This document shows, piece by piece, positions 1 to 8,632 of a stretch of 15,984 nt of DNA. Position 1 is the first letter of the stretch. Each line of letters begins with the position of its first letter. The translations under genes and the position numbers were made by a program. This DNA comes from Devosia sp. (GTDB lineage Bacteria > Pseudomonadota > Alphaproteobacteria > Rhizobiales > Devosiaceae): positions 1 to 15,984 of the forward strand of contig JAQGJI010000004.1 in the NCBI GenBank assembly GCA_028290685.1, given 5' to 3'. The notes beneath the pieces were generated by a model. It was not told where the DNA came from, made no database searches, and was given only the letters and a program-made list of their open reading frames with translations.

Positions 1-1253
<1,253 letters not shown>

Positions 1254-1298
1254 GGTGTCCGCCCTTGTCTGTACCGGTTATGGCAGGCGCAGCAGCCC

Positions 1299-1334
1299 GG
1301 GCAAATCTGCCCAGCACCGCTCGGCAGCGCTGCC
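1299..1334. promoter_or_regulatory. Two dyads in the acnA leader / acnA-ccmA intergenic region
   Basis: A perfect 12-base palindrome GGCAGCGCTGCC occupies 1323-1334. A small hairpin GGGCA-AATC-TGCCC lies at 1299-1312. Both are between the candidate acnA promoter and its start codon, where they could be an operator or leader structure. GC-rich sequence produces such dyads by chance, so function is unproven. Confidence 0.3.
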
Positions 1335-1363
1335 TTTGCTGGAATGAATCCAATCTATCAGGG

Positions 1364-1393
1364 CTTATAGAGAACAAGTTTGGGGCTTGCCAG
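1364..1393 (-). promoter_or_regulatory. Candidate sigma70-type promoter for acnA
   Basis: On the minus strand CTGGCA (1393-1388) and TATAAG (1369-1364) are separated by 18 bases, giving 4/6 and 5/6 matches to the -35 and -10 consensus. It would start a transcript near 1357 with a leader of about 100 nt before the acnA ATG. It is inferred from base matches only. Confidence 0.4.
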
Positions 1394-1424
1394 TCCGGCG
1401 TTGGGTTCAATACGAGAAGGGGTC

Positions 1425-2057
1425 ATGACTGACCGGCACGTCTTTCCCCCCCTGGCCATGTACGCCGAAGGCCTGGCCTGCGGACGCGCCGGCATGGCTT
1501 TGTGCCAGGACCTCAATTTCTCGGTTCTATCCGGCCAGTGCCTGCTGCTGCGTGGCCCTAACGGCACGGGCAAGACCACGCTGCTGCTGACGCTTGCCGG
1601 GATTGTGCCGCCTCTGGCCGGATCGTGGACGGCGCAGGGACCCCAGGACGAGCCAGCGCCCGTTCATTATTGCGGCCACCGCAATGCCATCAAGCCGCGC
1701 CTGACAGTGCTGGAGAACCTGCTGTTCTGGCGCCAGGTGAACGGCGCTACCGGAGTAAGTGCCGAGGCCGCATTGGTTGAGGTCGGGCTGGGGGGCCTGG
1801 AGGATCTGGACGCCGGATATCTCTCCGCCGGGCAAGGGCGCCGGCTGGCGCTGGCGCGCTTGCGGGTGAGCCTGCGCCCGCTCTGGCTGCTCGATGAACC
1901 CACCGCGGCTCTGGATGTGGAGGGGCATGGGCTGGTCACGCGGCTGATCGAGGGACATTTGCGCATGGGCGGGCTTGTTATCGTGGCAACGCACGACCCG
2001 ATCCATCTGTCCCACCCCGCGCCGGTGCAAACACTAACCTTGGAAAACCGGGCGTGA
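1425..2057 (+). CDS. ccmA: Heme export ABC transporter ATP-binding protein CcmA
   Basis: ATPase of the CcmABCD complex of System I cytochrome c maturation; with CcmB and CcmC it drives release of heme-loaded CcmE. The 210-residue product has Walker A GPNGTGKTT at 44-52, the ABC signature LSAGQGRRLALAR (usually LSxGQxRR in CcmA), Walker B LWLLDEPTAALD and the H-loop VATHDP. CcmA is usually 200-215 residues, so the length fits. The ATG at 1425 was chosen because AGAAGGGG stands just before it; a TTG 45 bases upstream in the same frame lacks an equivalent site, and an ATG at 1461-1463 (Met-13 region) has none either. First gene of a ccmABCDG operon. Its stop overlaps the ccmB start (GTGA), indicating translational coupling. 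Confidence 0.95.
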   Translation: MTDRHVFPPLAMYAEGLACGRAGMALCQDLNFSVLSGQCLLLRGPNGTGKTTLLLTLAGIVPPLAGSWTAQGPQDEPAPVHYCGHRNAIKPRLTVLENLLFWRQVNGATGVSAEAALVEVGLGGLEDLDAGYLSAGQGRRLALARLRVSLRPLWLLDEPTAALDVEGHGLVTRLIEGHLRMGGLVIVATHDPIHLSHPAPVQTLTLENRA

Positions 2058-2707
2058 GCGGCTTTGTCGCCATGCTGCGGCGGGAACTGGCGCTGAGCTG
2101 GCGCGGCGGCGGCAATGTGCTGACGCTGGTGCTGTTTTTCGTGATCACGGGCGCAATCGTGCCTTTTGCGGTGGGGCCCGACAAGCCCCTGCTGGCGCGC
2201 ATCGCCCCCGCAATCATCTGGATCGCGGCATTCCTTGCTATGCTGCTGGGGCTTGACCGGCTGTTTCGCCCCGACCATGAAGACGGCTCGCTGATCCTGC
2301 TGCGGCAAGCAGATCTGCCGCTCAGCGCTGTAATTGCCGCAAAAGTGATCAGCTACTGGTTGGTGTCGGCACTGCCACTGATCCTGGCCTCGCCGCTGCT
2401 CGCGGTGCTGCTGGGGATGGATTTGCCCGCCTTTGCGCGCACGCTCGTATCGTTGCTGCTGGGCACCCCTGCCCTCGCCGCCTTTGGCGCCATTGGAGCC
2501 GCGACAAGCGTGACGATCCGGCACGGCGGGCTTATCGCGCCCATCCTGATCGCGCCCCTGTCGATCCCGGTCCTGATCTTTGGCGTGGGCACCATCACGG
2601 CCGCCCAATCCAGCGCCGCGCCGCTGTTTCTTGCGGCATTGAGCCTCATGGCGATGGCGCTGGCTCCCTTTGCTGCTGCCCTTGCGATAAGCTTGGCCGA
2701 AGATTAG
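2054..2707 (+). CDS. ccmB: Heme exporter / cytochrome c maturation membrane protein CcmB
   Basis: Membrane subunit of the CcmABCD complex in the inner membrane, pairing with ATPase CcmA. The 217-residue product is strongly hydrophobic, with six likely transmembrane helices at about 21-40, 47-67, 98-120, 130-152, 159-180 and 189-213. The cytoplasmic segment LFRPDHEDGSLILL (about 70-83) matches the conserved acidic loop of CcmB. Translation starts at a GTG that overlaps the ccmA stop by four bases. The length agrees with the family (about 220). No obvious truncation. Position between ccmA and ccmC supports the assignment. Confidence 0.94.
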   Translation: MSGFVAMLRRELALSWRGGGNVLTLVLFFVITGAIVPFAVGPDKPLLARIAPAIIWIAAFLAMLLGLDRLFRPDHEDGSLILLRQADLPLSAVIAAKVISYWLVSALPLILASPLLAVLLGMDLPAFARTLVSLLLGTPALAAFGAIGAATSVTIRHGGLIAPILIAPLSIPVLIFGVGTITAAQSSAAPLFLAALSLMAMALAPFAAALAISLAED

Positions 2708-2719
2708 AGCCTTGAGCCC

Positions 2720-3481
2720 ATGAGCATTCAAAGCACGCCCAAGCAAAGCTGGTGGAACCGGATCGCCCATCCGGGACAGTTCGTCGCCTGGTCGGCGCCC
2801 TGGCTCTGGCCGCTGGCCGTGCTGACCGCCCTGCTGTTCGCCATGGGCTTGTGGCTCGCCTTTATCGATTCGCCCCAGGACTACCAAATGGGCCACACCG
2901 TGCGCATCATGTATGTGCATGTGCCCAATGCCTGGCTCAGCCAGTTCGTTTATGGCGTCATGGCGCTCTCGGCACTGGGTACCCTGGTCTGGCGCCATCC
3001 CATGGCCGATGTATCCATGAAGGCCGCCGCGCCGCTGGGTGCCCTGTTCACCGCTCTGGCGCTGTTCACCGGCGCGCTCTGGGGCCGTCCAACCTGGGGC
3101 ACCTTTTGGGAGTGGGACGGGCGCATGACGTCAACGCTCGTGCTGCTGTTCATCTATCTGGGCATCATCGCGCTCTGGCGGGCCTTTGACGACCAGCTCA
3201 GGGCAGCACGGATCGTCGCGGTGTTTACGCTGGTGGGGGCCATCAACATTCCCATCATCAAGTTTTCCGTCGATTGGTGGAGCACGCTGCACCAGCCGGC
3301 GAGCGTCTTTCGTGCTGATGGGCCGCGCATGCCCCCCTCCATCCTGGCTCCGCTGTTTGTTATGTTCGCAGCGTTTACATTGCTGTTTTTGGCGCTGCAC
3401 CTGAAATCCATGCACACCGAAATCAAACGCCGCCGCATTGCCACGCTCCAGCGCAAGGCTGCGCAGGGGCACACGGCATGA
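2720..3481 (+). CDS. ccmC: Heme-handling membrane protein CcmC
   Basis: Binds heme at the periplasmic face of the inner membrane and loads it onto the chaperone CcmE. In the 253-residue product the tryptophan-rich heme-handling (WWD) motif is clear: GRPTWGTFWEWD at 122-133. The two axial-ligand histidines expected for CcmC are present, H67 in MYVHVPNAW and H191 in STLHQPAS, placed like His60 and His184 of E. coli CcmC. Six transmembrane helices fit the hydrophobic pattern, starting near residue 28 and ending near 227. A basic, cytoplasmic tail of about 25 residues follows. It begins 12 bases after ccmB and its stop overlaps the ccmD start (ATGA). The ribosome-binding site is weak, as expected for a coupled gene. 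Confidence 0.96.
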   Translation: MSIQSTPKQSWWNRIAHPGQFVAWSAPWLWPLAVLTALLFAMGLWLAFIDSPQDYQMGHTVRIMYVHVPNAWLSQFVYGVMALSALGTLVWRHPMADVSMKAAAPLGALFTALALFTGALWGRPTWGTFWEWDGRMTSTLVLLFIYLGIIALWRAFDDQLRAARIVAVFTLVGAINIPIIKFSVDWWSTLHQPASVFRADGPRMPPSILAPLFVMFAAFTLLFLALHLKSMHTEIKRRRIATLQRKAAQGHTA

Positions 3482-3630
3482 TCGAGCTCGGGCCCCACGC
3501 GGCGTTCATCATCTGGGCCTATCTGGGCGTGGCTCTGGCTGTTGCGGGTCTGGTCGGCTGGACACTGCTCGATGCGCGCCGGACCGCCAGAAAGCTGGCA
3601 TTGCTGGAAACCCGGCGGGCGAGGAAGTGA
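3478..3630 (+). CDS. ccmD: Heme exporter accessory protein CcmD
   Basis: Small single-span membrane protein that stabilises the CcmABC-CcmE complex and aids release of holo-CcmE. The 50-residue product reads MIELGPHAAFIIWAYLG and continues with one hydrophobic helix (about 10-31), then LLDARRTARKLALLE and a basic end. The N-terminal GPHAAF(I)xWAY and the DARR after the helix are the family signature. It overlaps ccmC by four bases (ATGA) and ccmG by one (TGATG), so it is probably translated by coupling. Size and position are exactly as expected for CcmD, which is easily missed by automated callers. Confidence 0.93.
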   Translation: MIELGPHAAFIIWAYLGVALAVAGLVGWTLLDARRTARKLALLETRRARK

Positions 3631-4163
3631 TGCGCTCTGTGCTGTTTGGCTTGCCGCTGGTCGCGCTGCTGGCACTGGTGGCCGTTTTTGCCCTGTCCAT
3701 TGACCGCGACCCGAACCTGGTTCGCTCGGTGCTGATCGACAAGCCTGCTCCAAGCTTTGCCATGGCTGAAGTGCCCGGGCTCGGCGTGCCGGGGTTCGAT
3801 ACGGCAGCCCTCAAGGGCGAAGTCGGCGTGGTCAACGTCTTTGCCAGCTGGTGCATTCCGTGCCGCGACGAACACCCCTTGCTTGTGGCGCTCAAGCAAA
3901 CGACTGGCGTGCGGCTCCTTGGCATCAACCAGGCAGATGCGCCCGAAAATGCGCGGGCGTTTCTAGCCGAACTCGGCAATCCGTACGATGCGGTGGGCGC
4001 CGACCGTGACCGGCGCGTATCAATCGAGTGGGGCGTCTACGGGGTGCCGGAAACCTTCGTTGTGGACGCAGAAGGGATCATCACCTTCAAGCATGTCGGG
4101 CCGCTGACGCAGGAGGCAATCGACACGCAGCTCTTGCCCGCCATCGAGCGAGCCCGTCGCTGA
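3630..4163 (+). CDS. ccmG: Cytochrome c biogenesis thiol:disulfide oxidoreductase CcmG (DsbE)
   Basis: Membrane-anchored periplasmic thioredoxin-like protein that supplies reducing power for the CXXCH heme-binding cysteines of apocytochrome c. The 177-residue product has an N-terminal uncleaved signal anchor (hydrophobic 4-23), then a TlpA/DsbE-like domain with the active site WCIPC at 74-78, preceded by VVNVFAS, and the cis-proline in GVYGVPETF at P140. The usual CcmG glycine/proline-rich insert region is present, and total length matches the family (about 175-185). The start at 3630 was chosen because it overlaps the ccmD stop (TGATG) and places the membrane anchor at the N terminus; the open frame extends upstream only as a shadow of ccmD/ccmC. 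Last gene of the operon; ccmE, ccmF and ccmH are not in this window. Confidence 0.95.
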   Translation: MRSVLFGLPLVALLALVAVFALSIDRDPNLVRSVLIDKPAPSFAMAEVPGLGVPGFDTAALKGEVGVVNVFASWCIPCRDEHPLLVALKQTTGVRLLGINQADAPENARAFLAELGNPYDAVGADRDRRVSIEWGVYGVPETFVVDAEGIITFKHVGPLTQEAIDTQLLPAIERARR

Positions 4164-4223
4164 ACAGGCCTCATCCCCGATTCGTCCAGCCGGTGACGGC
4201 GTGAAGAGCCGGGAACAGCAACC

Positions 4224-4424
4224 CTAGAAGTCGCTGGCCAGACCCTTGATTTCCCAATCCCCATAGCGCACCGGCTCCAGCCCGCCGCGGCCACCTTCTT
4301 CCTTGGGCGCAAAGGCGCTTTTAGCGTCGATCTCGCGCCGCCGTGCTGCAGCCTCTGCCAATGCGCGTTTGGCCGCTTCGCTCAAGACCGGCCGCATAGT
4401 CTGCTCGAGGGGTTTATCGTTCAT
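4224..4424 (-). CDS. Succinate dehydrogenase assembly factor 4 family protein (DUF1674)
   Basis: In mitochondria SDHAF4 binds the flavinylated SdhA subunit and protects it before complex II assembly; the bacterial DUF1674 proteins are presumed to do the same. The 66-residue product ends in the defining C-terminal motif, GGLEPVRYGDWEIKGLASDF at 47-66; RYGDWE (53-58) and the terminal SDF are the key elements. A helical, Ala/Arg-rich middle (about 14-36) precedes it. GGAAG lies about seven bases before the ATG at 4424. It is convergent with ccmG (60-base gap) and divergent from htpX (96-base gap). In related genomes this small gene is often found beside htpX and rsmB. The family call is secure; the SDH role is by homology. 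Confidence 0.9.
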   Translation of the reverse strand: MNDKPLEQTMRPVLSEAAKRALAEAAARRREIDAKSAFAPKEEGGRGGLEPVRYGDWEIKGLASDF

Positions 4425-4459
4425 CCCGCCACTTCCAAAACATCATTTGAGTCTGCCGC

Positions 4460-4490
4460 TTGCATGGAACCCTTGGCGTGACAACATAAT
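4460..4490 (+). promoter_or_regulatory. Weak candidate promoter for htpX
   Basis: TTGCAT (4460-4465) and CATAAT (4485-4490) are separated by 19 bases in the short gap before htpX. The -10 matches consensus at 5/6, the -35 at 3/6 and the spacing is long. CTTGCA could be part of a heat-shock sigma (RpoH) -35, which would make sense for htpX, but the match is not strong enough to decide. Confidence 0.25.
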
Positions 4491-4520
4491 TGCTCAACAA
4501 CGCGAACCCAAGGGGTCCTG

Positions 4521-5501
4521 ATGTTCAACACGTTCCGCACCGCTGTTCTGCTGGCAGCACTGACCGCCCTGTTCATGGTGGTTGGCTATTTCATCGGCGG
4601 CACGTCCGGCATGATGATGGCTTTCGTTTTCGCACTGCTGACCAATCTGTTTGGCTACTGGAACTCCGACAAGCTGGTGCTGCGCATGCAGAATGCCGTG
4701 CCGGTCGAGCGCTCGCGCGTGCCCGAGCTCTACGAGATGGTGGACATCCTCTCGCGCAAGGCGGGTATCCCCACCCCCAAGGTTTATGTGATCCAGTCCG
4801 ACCAGCCGAACGCCTTCGCCACCGGGCGCAACCCTCAGAACGCGGCCGTGGCGGTCTCAACAGGGCTGCTGCGGCATCTGGACACCCGTGAAGTAGCGGC
4901 CGTCGTGGCGCACGAGTTGGCCCATATCCGCGCCCGCGACACGCTGATCATGACGATCACGGCGACCTTTGCCGGAGCGATCTCGGCGCTGGCGCAGTTC
5001 GGCCTGTTCTTTGGCGGCGGCAGCAATCGCGACAATCCCCTGGGCGGCGTTGGTGCACTGCTGATGGTGTTTCTGGCGCCCGTCGCCGCCATGGTCGTGC
5101 AGATGGCGGTGAGCCGCACCCGCGAATACGAGGCCGACAAGGATGGCGCCGAAATTTCGGGCGATCCGCTGGCGCTGGCCTCGGCCCTGCACAAGATTGC
5201 TGCGCTGGCCGGGCGACAGGTCAACATCGCCGCCGAGCGCAACCCGGCCATGGCGCATATGTATATCATCAATCCCCTGTCCGGAGCGCGGATGGACAAT
5301 CTCTTTTCCACTCATCCCGATACCGCCAACCGCATCATGGCGCTGCGCGAGCTTGCAGCAAGGATGCAGGTGAACGATAAGGGCGCAACGCCCCAGCCTC
5401 GTCCTGCCCCTGCCAGCCCTGGCCGGGACGGCGGCGGCTGGCGCGTGCCGACTGTCGGACAAGCCGGCCAGAACGGCGGACAACGCGGTCCCTGGGGATA
5501 A
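4521..5501 (+). CDS. htpX: Zinc metalloprotease HtpX
   Basis: Inner-membrane M48-family protease with a cytosolic active site, taking part in quality control of membrane proteins alongside FtsH. The 326-residue product has two N-terminal transmembrane helices (about 7-27 and 30-48), the zinc site HELAH at 131-135, a central hydrophobic pair (about 141-165 and 178-197), and the third zinc ligand Glu204 in SRTREYEADKDGAEI. The segment FSTHPDTANRI is also typical of the family. The C terminus is a Pro/Gly-rich, probably disordered tail of about 40 residues ending RGPWG. A strong AAGGGG stands a few bases before the ATG. It is nine bases from rsmB, suggesting co-transcription. HtpX is commonly under RpoH or Cpx-type control in other bacteria; nothing decisive is visible here. 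Confidence 0.96.
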   Translation: MFNTFRTAVLLAALTALFMVVGYFIGGTSGMMMAFVFALLTNLFGYWNSDKLVLRMQNAVPVERSRVPELYEMVDILSRKAGIPTPKVYVIQSDQPNAFATGRNPQNAAVAVSTGLLRHLDTREVAAVVAHELAHIRARDTLIMTITATFAGAISALAQFGLFFGGGSNRDNPLGGVGALLMVFLAPVAAMVVQMAVSRTREYEADKDGAEISGDPLALASALHKIAALAGRQVNIAAERNPAMAHMYIINPLSGARMDNLFSTHPDTANRIMALRELAARMQVNDKGATPQPRPAPASPGRDGGGWRVPTVGQAGQNGGQRGPWG

Positions 5502-5509
5502 GCACAAGA

Positions 5510-6811
5510 TTGGCGCACAACAAACCTGATCCGGCGGGGCTCAAGCTCCGCCTCGTTGCCGCACAGCGGCTCAAAGCCGTTCTGGCTGGAGAAAACTTCT
5601 CCCCTTTGACAGCAGCTGATCTGGCGGATGGGCGCGACCGAGCCCTGGCCAACCGGTTGATCACAACCGCCCTGCGCCGGCAGGGCCAGCTCAATTTCAT
5701 CATGCATGCGCTGCTCGAAAAAGGCATGCCCGGCAAATCGGGCAGCTTTGAAGCCGTGCTGCGGCTGTCGCTGGCACAGCTGGTGTTTTTGCCCGATCTG
5801 GGCGCCCACAGTGCGCTGTTTCTGGCCGTCGAAGCCATCAAGCGCGATCCCAAGGCACGCCATCTCAGCGGATTGATGAATGCGGTGCTCCGCAATGCGC
5901 AGGCCAATTCGGCCAAGTTCGGCATGCTGAGCGATGATCTGCTGGTGCCCGATACATTTGGCGACACCTGGCTACAAGCCTATGGCGAAGAGGCCATCGA
6001 TGGTTTTTCCAGCGCGCTGCTGGCCGGTGCGCCACTTGATCTGACGCTCAAGAGCGACGATCAGGATCTGATCGACTCCCTTGGTGCCGAGCGCGTCATG
6101 GCCGACACCGTCCGCATCGAGCAGCGCGATCGGCCGGTGGAAGCCTTGCCCGGTTATGCCGAAGGGCGCTGGTGGGTGCAGGATGTTGCGTCGGCAATTC
6201 CAGCCCGCCTGCTGGGTCTGGAACCCGGCAAGCGGGTGCTGGACCTTTGCGCCGCCCCCGGTGGCAAGACAGCACAACTGATCAAGGCGGGCTTGTCGGT
6301 GACAGCCCTCGATGCCGACCCCAAGCGGGTGGAGCGGCTCAAGGACAATCTTAAGCGGCTGCACTACACGGCCGAGATCGTCGTGGGCGATGCCGGCACC
6401 TTTGCCCCGAGCGCGCCTTACCATGGCGTCCTGCTCGATGCGCCCTGTTCGGCGACGGGTACGTTCCGCCGCCATCCGGAGGTGATCTGGCACCGCTCGG
6501 TGGGCGATGTCGGGGGCCGGGTGCGGCTGCAGCGGGCCCTGCTGACCAATGCCTTCCGTTGCCTGGATACGGGAGGGGTTCTGCTCTACTGCGTCTGCTC
6601 GCTGGAGCCTTCGGAGGGAGAAGAGCAGGTCGATTGGGCGCTGCAGTCTTTGCCCGGGCTCAAGCTCTGGCCCGTTACAGCCAGCGAATTGCCCGGGCTC
6701 GAACAGGCCGTGTCGGAGCGCGGGCTGGTGCGCACCCATCCCGCCATGATCCCTGCGGGACGCAGCGGTGGCATGGACGGCTTCTTCGTTGCCCGCTTTG
6801 TCCGCAGCTAG
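5510..6811 (+). CDS. rsmB: RsmB/NOP family RNA (cytosine-5) methyltransferase, probably 16S rRNA C967
   Basis: S-adenosylmethionine-dependent m5C methyltransferase. The 433-residue product has an N-terminal NusB-like all-helical domain (about 10-135) and a C-terminal Rossmann methyltransferase domain. Motif I is VLDLCAAPGGKTAQL (243-257), motif IV LLDAPCSATGTFRRHPE with Cys313, and motif VI LLYCVCSLEPSEGEE with Cys363, the likely nucleophile; the two-cysteine layout is that of the RsmB/NOP2 group. The NusB plus methyltransferase fusion distinguishes RsmB from RsmF. Translation appears to start at TTG (5510), with GGGGAT about 12 bases upstream. No in-frame ATG occurs until well inside the NusB domain (codon 65), so a non-ATG start is needed. 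It lies just after htpX; downstream is a 162-base gap. Confidence 0.92.
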   Translation: MAHNKPDPAGLKLRLVAAQRLKAVLAGENFSPLTAADLADGRDRALANRLITTALRRQGQLNFIMHALLEKGMPGKSGSFEAVLRLSLAQLVFLPDLGAHSALFLAVEAIKRDPKARHLSGLMNAVLRNAQANSAKFGMLSDDLLVPDTFGDTWLQAYGEEAIDGFSSALLAGAPLDLTLKSDDQDLIDSLGAERVMADTVRIEQRDRPVEALPGYAEGRWWVQDVASAIPARLLGLEPGKRVLDLCAAPGGKTAQLIKAGLSVTALDADPKRVERLKDNLKRLHYTAEIVVGDAGTFAPSAPYHGVLLDAPCSATGTFRRHPEVIWHRSVGDVGGRVRLQRALLTNAFRCLDTGGVLLYCVCSLEPSEGEEQVDWALQSLPGLKLWPVTASELPGLEQAVSERGLVRTHPAMIPAGRSGGMDGFFVARFVRS

Positions 6812-6856
6812 CCCGACGAAATCGGTGGACTGCGTGCTTTCCGCCAAAGCTTTATA

Positions 6857-6879
6857 GCGGCAATTGATTAAAGTGCCGC
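6857..6879 (+). terminator. Weak hairpin after rsmB
   Basis: GCGGCA (6857-6862) pairs perfectly with TGCCGC (6874-6879) across an 11-base AT-rich loop, 46 bases after the rsmB stop. There is no T-run after it, so it is at best a weak transcript-end structure. Confidence 0.25.
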
Positions 6880-6888
6880 CGAGGTGCC

Positions 6889-6917
6889 TTGGAGAAAGGC
6901 CGCCAGCAAGGTATAAG
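6889..6917 (+). promoter_or_regulatory. Weak candidate promoter for the heparinase-like gene and purH
   Basis: TTGGAG (6889-6894) and TATAAG (6912-6917) are 17 bases apart: 3/6 and 5/6 matches with ideal spacing. It lies in the 162-base gap before the heparinase-like gene and would start transcription near 6924. Pattern match only. Confidence 0.35.
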
Positions 6918-6973
6918 CGGTTGACGCGCCAGTATAACACACCGCGGATCAGGCGATTGGCAGGACTGCCGCA

Positions 6974-8572
6974 ATGCTAGGCCGGATTGGCTATGGACTG
7001 GGCCGGGCTGGCCGCCGCTTTGCTGACACTTTGGTCACGTTGCCGGTTTCGCGCTGGACCTGGCGCAGCCTTGCCGACGACGCTTATGGCGGGGACCTCC
7101 CCGAGTTCCGCCCTGCCGATCGCGACACCGTGCGCGACATGATGGCCGGGCGTTATCTGCTGGCCAGTAAACTGATCGAGACAGGCGGGGCCTCGCCGTT
7201 TTCGCTCGACGTCGATCATCTCGACTGGTGGCTCAATCTGCACAGTTTTTCCTGGCTCCGGCACTTTCGGGATGTGCGCGATACCGGCGAGCGCCGCTTT
7301 GCCCGTACCCTTGTGCTCGACTGGATCGGCCGGGAGGGCGGCTTTGAGCGTGAGAGCTGGGCGATCGCCCTGACGGCGCAGCGCGTCCTCAATTGGCTGC
7401 GCCATCTTCCCCTGTTGCTTGAAGGGGCGACGCCGGATCAGGCCAGGACCATCCAGCGGGTTATCGGGACCCAGGTGCAAAGCCTCAAGGTCAGGGCCCG
7501 CCTTGCGCAGGAGCCGCTCGACGCCTTGTTTGCAGCCATTGCCATATTGGGGGCGCAAGCCTGCGAGCCGGGGGACAAATCCGACGTCTCCGCCAAGGTG
7601 GAGCGCCTCAACCAGCTGCTGGCCAGCCAGATCGATGAATATGGGCTGCATTTGACGCGCAGCACCAAGACGCAGCTGCAATTGTTGTGCGATTTGCTGA
7701 GCGTCCGCGCGGTGGCTGGATCAAGCAAATCGGAGGCAGCAAACGAGCTGGGCGCCCAGATCGATCGCATGCACGAAACCCTTGATGCCTTGACCCTGTC
7801 GAGTGGGGAACCGGCATATTTCAACGGCACCGGCCATCTGCCGCACGACGTGCTGATCGCCATTCAGGCCAACAGTCCCGGCCGCCGGCGGCGCACCATG
7901 CTGCTGGGGGGGTACGGTATTTTGCGCAGTGGCGACAGCGTGGTCGTGATGGATACCGGCCTGCTTCCTCCGCCAGGTTTTCGCGGCGAGCTTCACCGCA
8001 GCGCTCTGGCGCTTGAATTCTCCCATGCCAGCCAGCTGATATTTGGCTCGTGTGGACCCGCACCCGCCGATCTGCCGGCCAGCAAGGCCTTGTTTCGGCA
8101 AGGGGTCGCCCATTCTGCCCCGACCATTGATGCCGACGATATTCCCGGAACCGCCAAGCCATTGGTGCAGCTCGATGTCGCCGATCATCTGCTCAGCGCC
8201 ACGAGCTCAGGCCTGGCGCGCCGCTTCGGGGTTGAACTCGAACGGCGCGTAACCCTGCTTTCGGGCGGCACCACCCTGGTCGGCCAGGACCGCATGATCG
8301 GCCGGGGGAGCCCCTCAGGCCTGCTTGCCGCCCGGTTCCACCTGGCGCCCGGCATTGTTGTGCGGCGCAACAACAATGAAGATATTGTCCGGCTGGTCCT
8401 GCCCGGCGGATCGATCTGGAGCTTCATGTGGGAGGGCGCGGAGTTTCGTGAGGACGACAGCGTACGCCAATCGGCCTATGTCGGCTTCCACAGGACGCGC
8501 CAGCTGGTGCTCGAAGCCGAAATCGCCCCCGATCGGGAAATTGCCTGGATATTTACCCTCGAACAGAACTAG
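6974..8572 (+). CDS. Heparinase II/III family protein, divergent
   Basis: The 532-residue product resembles the heparinase II/III-like proteins that many alphaproteobacteria carry between rsmB and purH. It has an N-terminal all-alpha toroid region (about 80-275, with LHSFSWLRHF at 89-98 and repeated helical segments) and a C-terminal beta-rich domain (about 300-530, with GYGILRSGDSVVVMDTGLLP and ARFHLAPGIVV). No signal peptide is obvious. Several positions I expect from better-kept family members look changed. His226 in GLHLTR is kept, but the usual FRHGDG before the FNG segment is replaced by LTLSSGE (274-280), and the usual HDGY-type segment is replaced by SATSSGLARRFG (408-419). Polysaccharide lyase activity should therefore not be assumed. 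A modest AGGA precedes the ATG. It ends 60 bases before purH. Family call firm; substrate unknown. Confidence 0.82.
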   Translation: MLGRIGYGLGRAGRRFADTLVTLPVSRWTWRSLADDAYGGDLPEFRPADRDTVRDMMAGRYLLASKLIETGGASPFSLDVDHLDWWLNLHSFSWLRHFRDVRDTGERRFARTLVLDWIGREGGFERESWAIALTAQRVLNWLRHLPLLLEGATPDQARTIQRVIGTQVQSLKVRARLAQEPLDALFAAIAILGAQACEPGDKSDVSAKVERLNQLLASQIDEYGLHLTRSTKTQLQLLCDLLSVRAVAGSSKSEAANELGAQIDRMHETLDALTLSSGEPAYFNGTGHLPHDVLIAIQANSPGRRRRTMLLGGYGILRSGDSVVVMDTGLLPPPGFRGELHRSALALEFSHASQLIFGSCGPAPADLPASKALFRQGVAHSAPTIDADDIPGTAKPLVQLDVADHLLSATSSGLARRFGVELERRVTLLSGGTTLVGQDRMIGRGSPSGLLAARFHLAPGIVVRRNNNEDIVRLVLPGGSIWSFMWEGAEFREDDSVRQSAYVGFHRTRQLVLEAEIAPDREIAWIFTLEQN

Positions 8573-8632
8573 CCGCGACCCTAAAGTTCATGCTAGCGAG
8601 CGCCCCATCAAACTCAACACGCGGGAAACCAG

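Noticed and set aside
1667..2998. Long minus-strand open frame (443 codons) opposite ccmA, ccmB and the start of ccmC
   Set aside because: The product is an extremely Gln/Arg/Gly/His-rich low-complexity sequence, antisense to three well-supported genes.
4164..4223. Possible transcription terminator between convergent ccmG and sdhAF4
   Set aside because: Only a four-base stem (GCCG/CGGC) is visible and there is no T-run, so no terminator is called.
6921..6938. TTGACG followed by TATAAC before the heparinase-like gene
   Set aside because: The two hexamers are only six bases apart, which cannot form a sigma70 promoter pair.
5972..6940. Minus-strand open frame (322 codons) opposite rsmB
   Set aside because: Antisense shadow of rsmB with no family features. 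Its start region lies in the rsmB-heparinase gap without a convincing ribosome-binding site.
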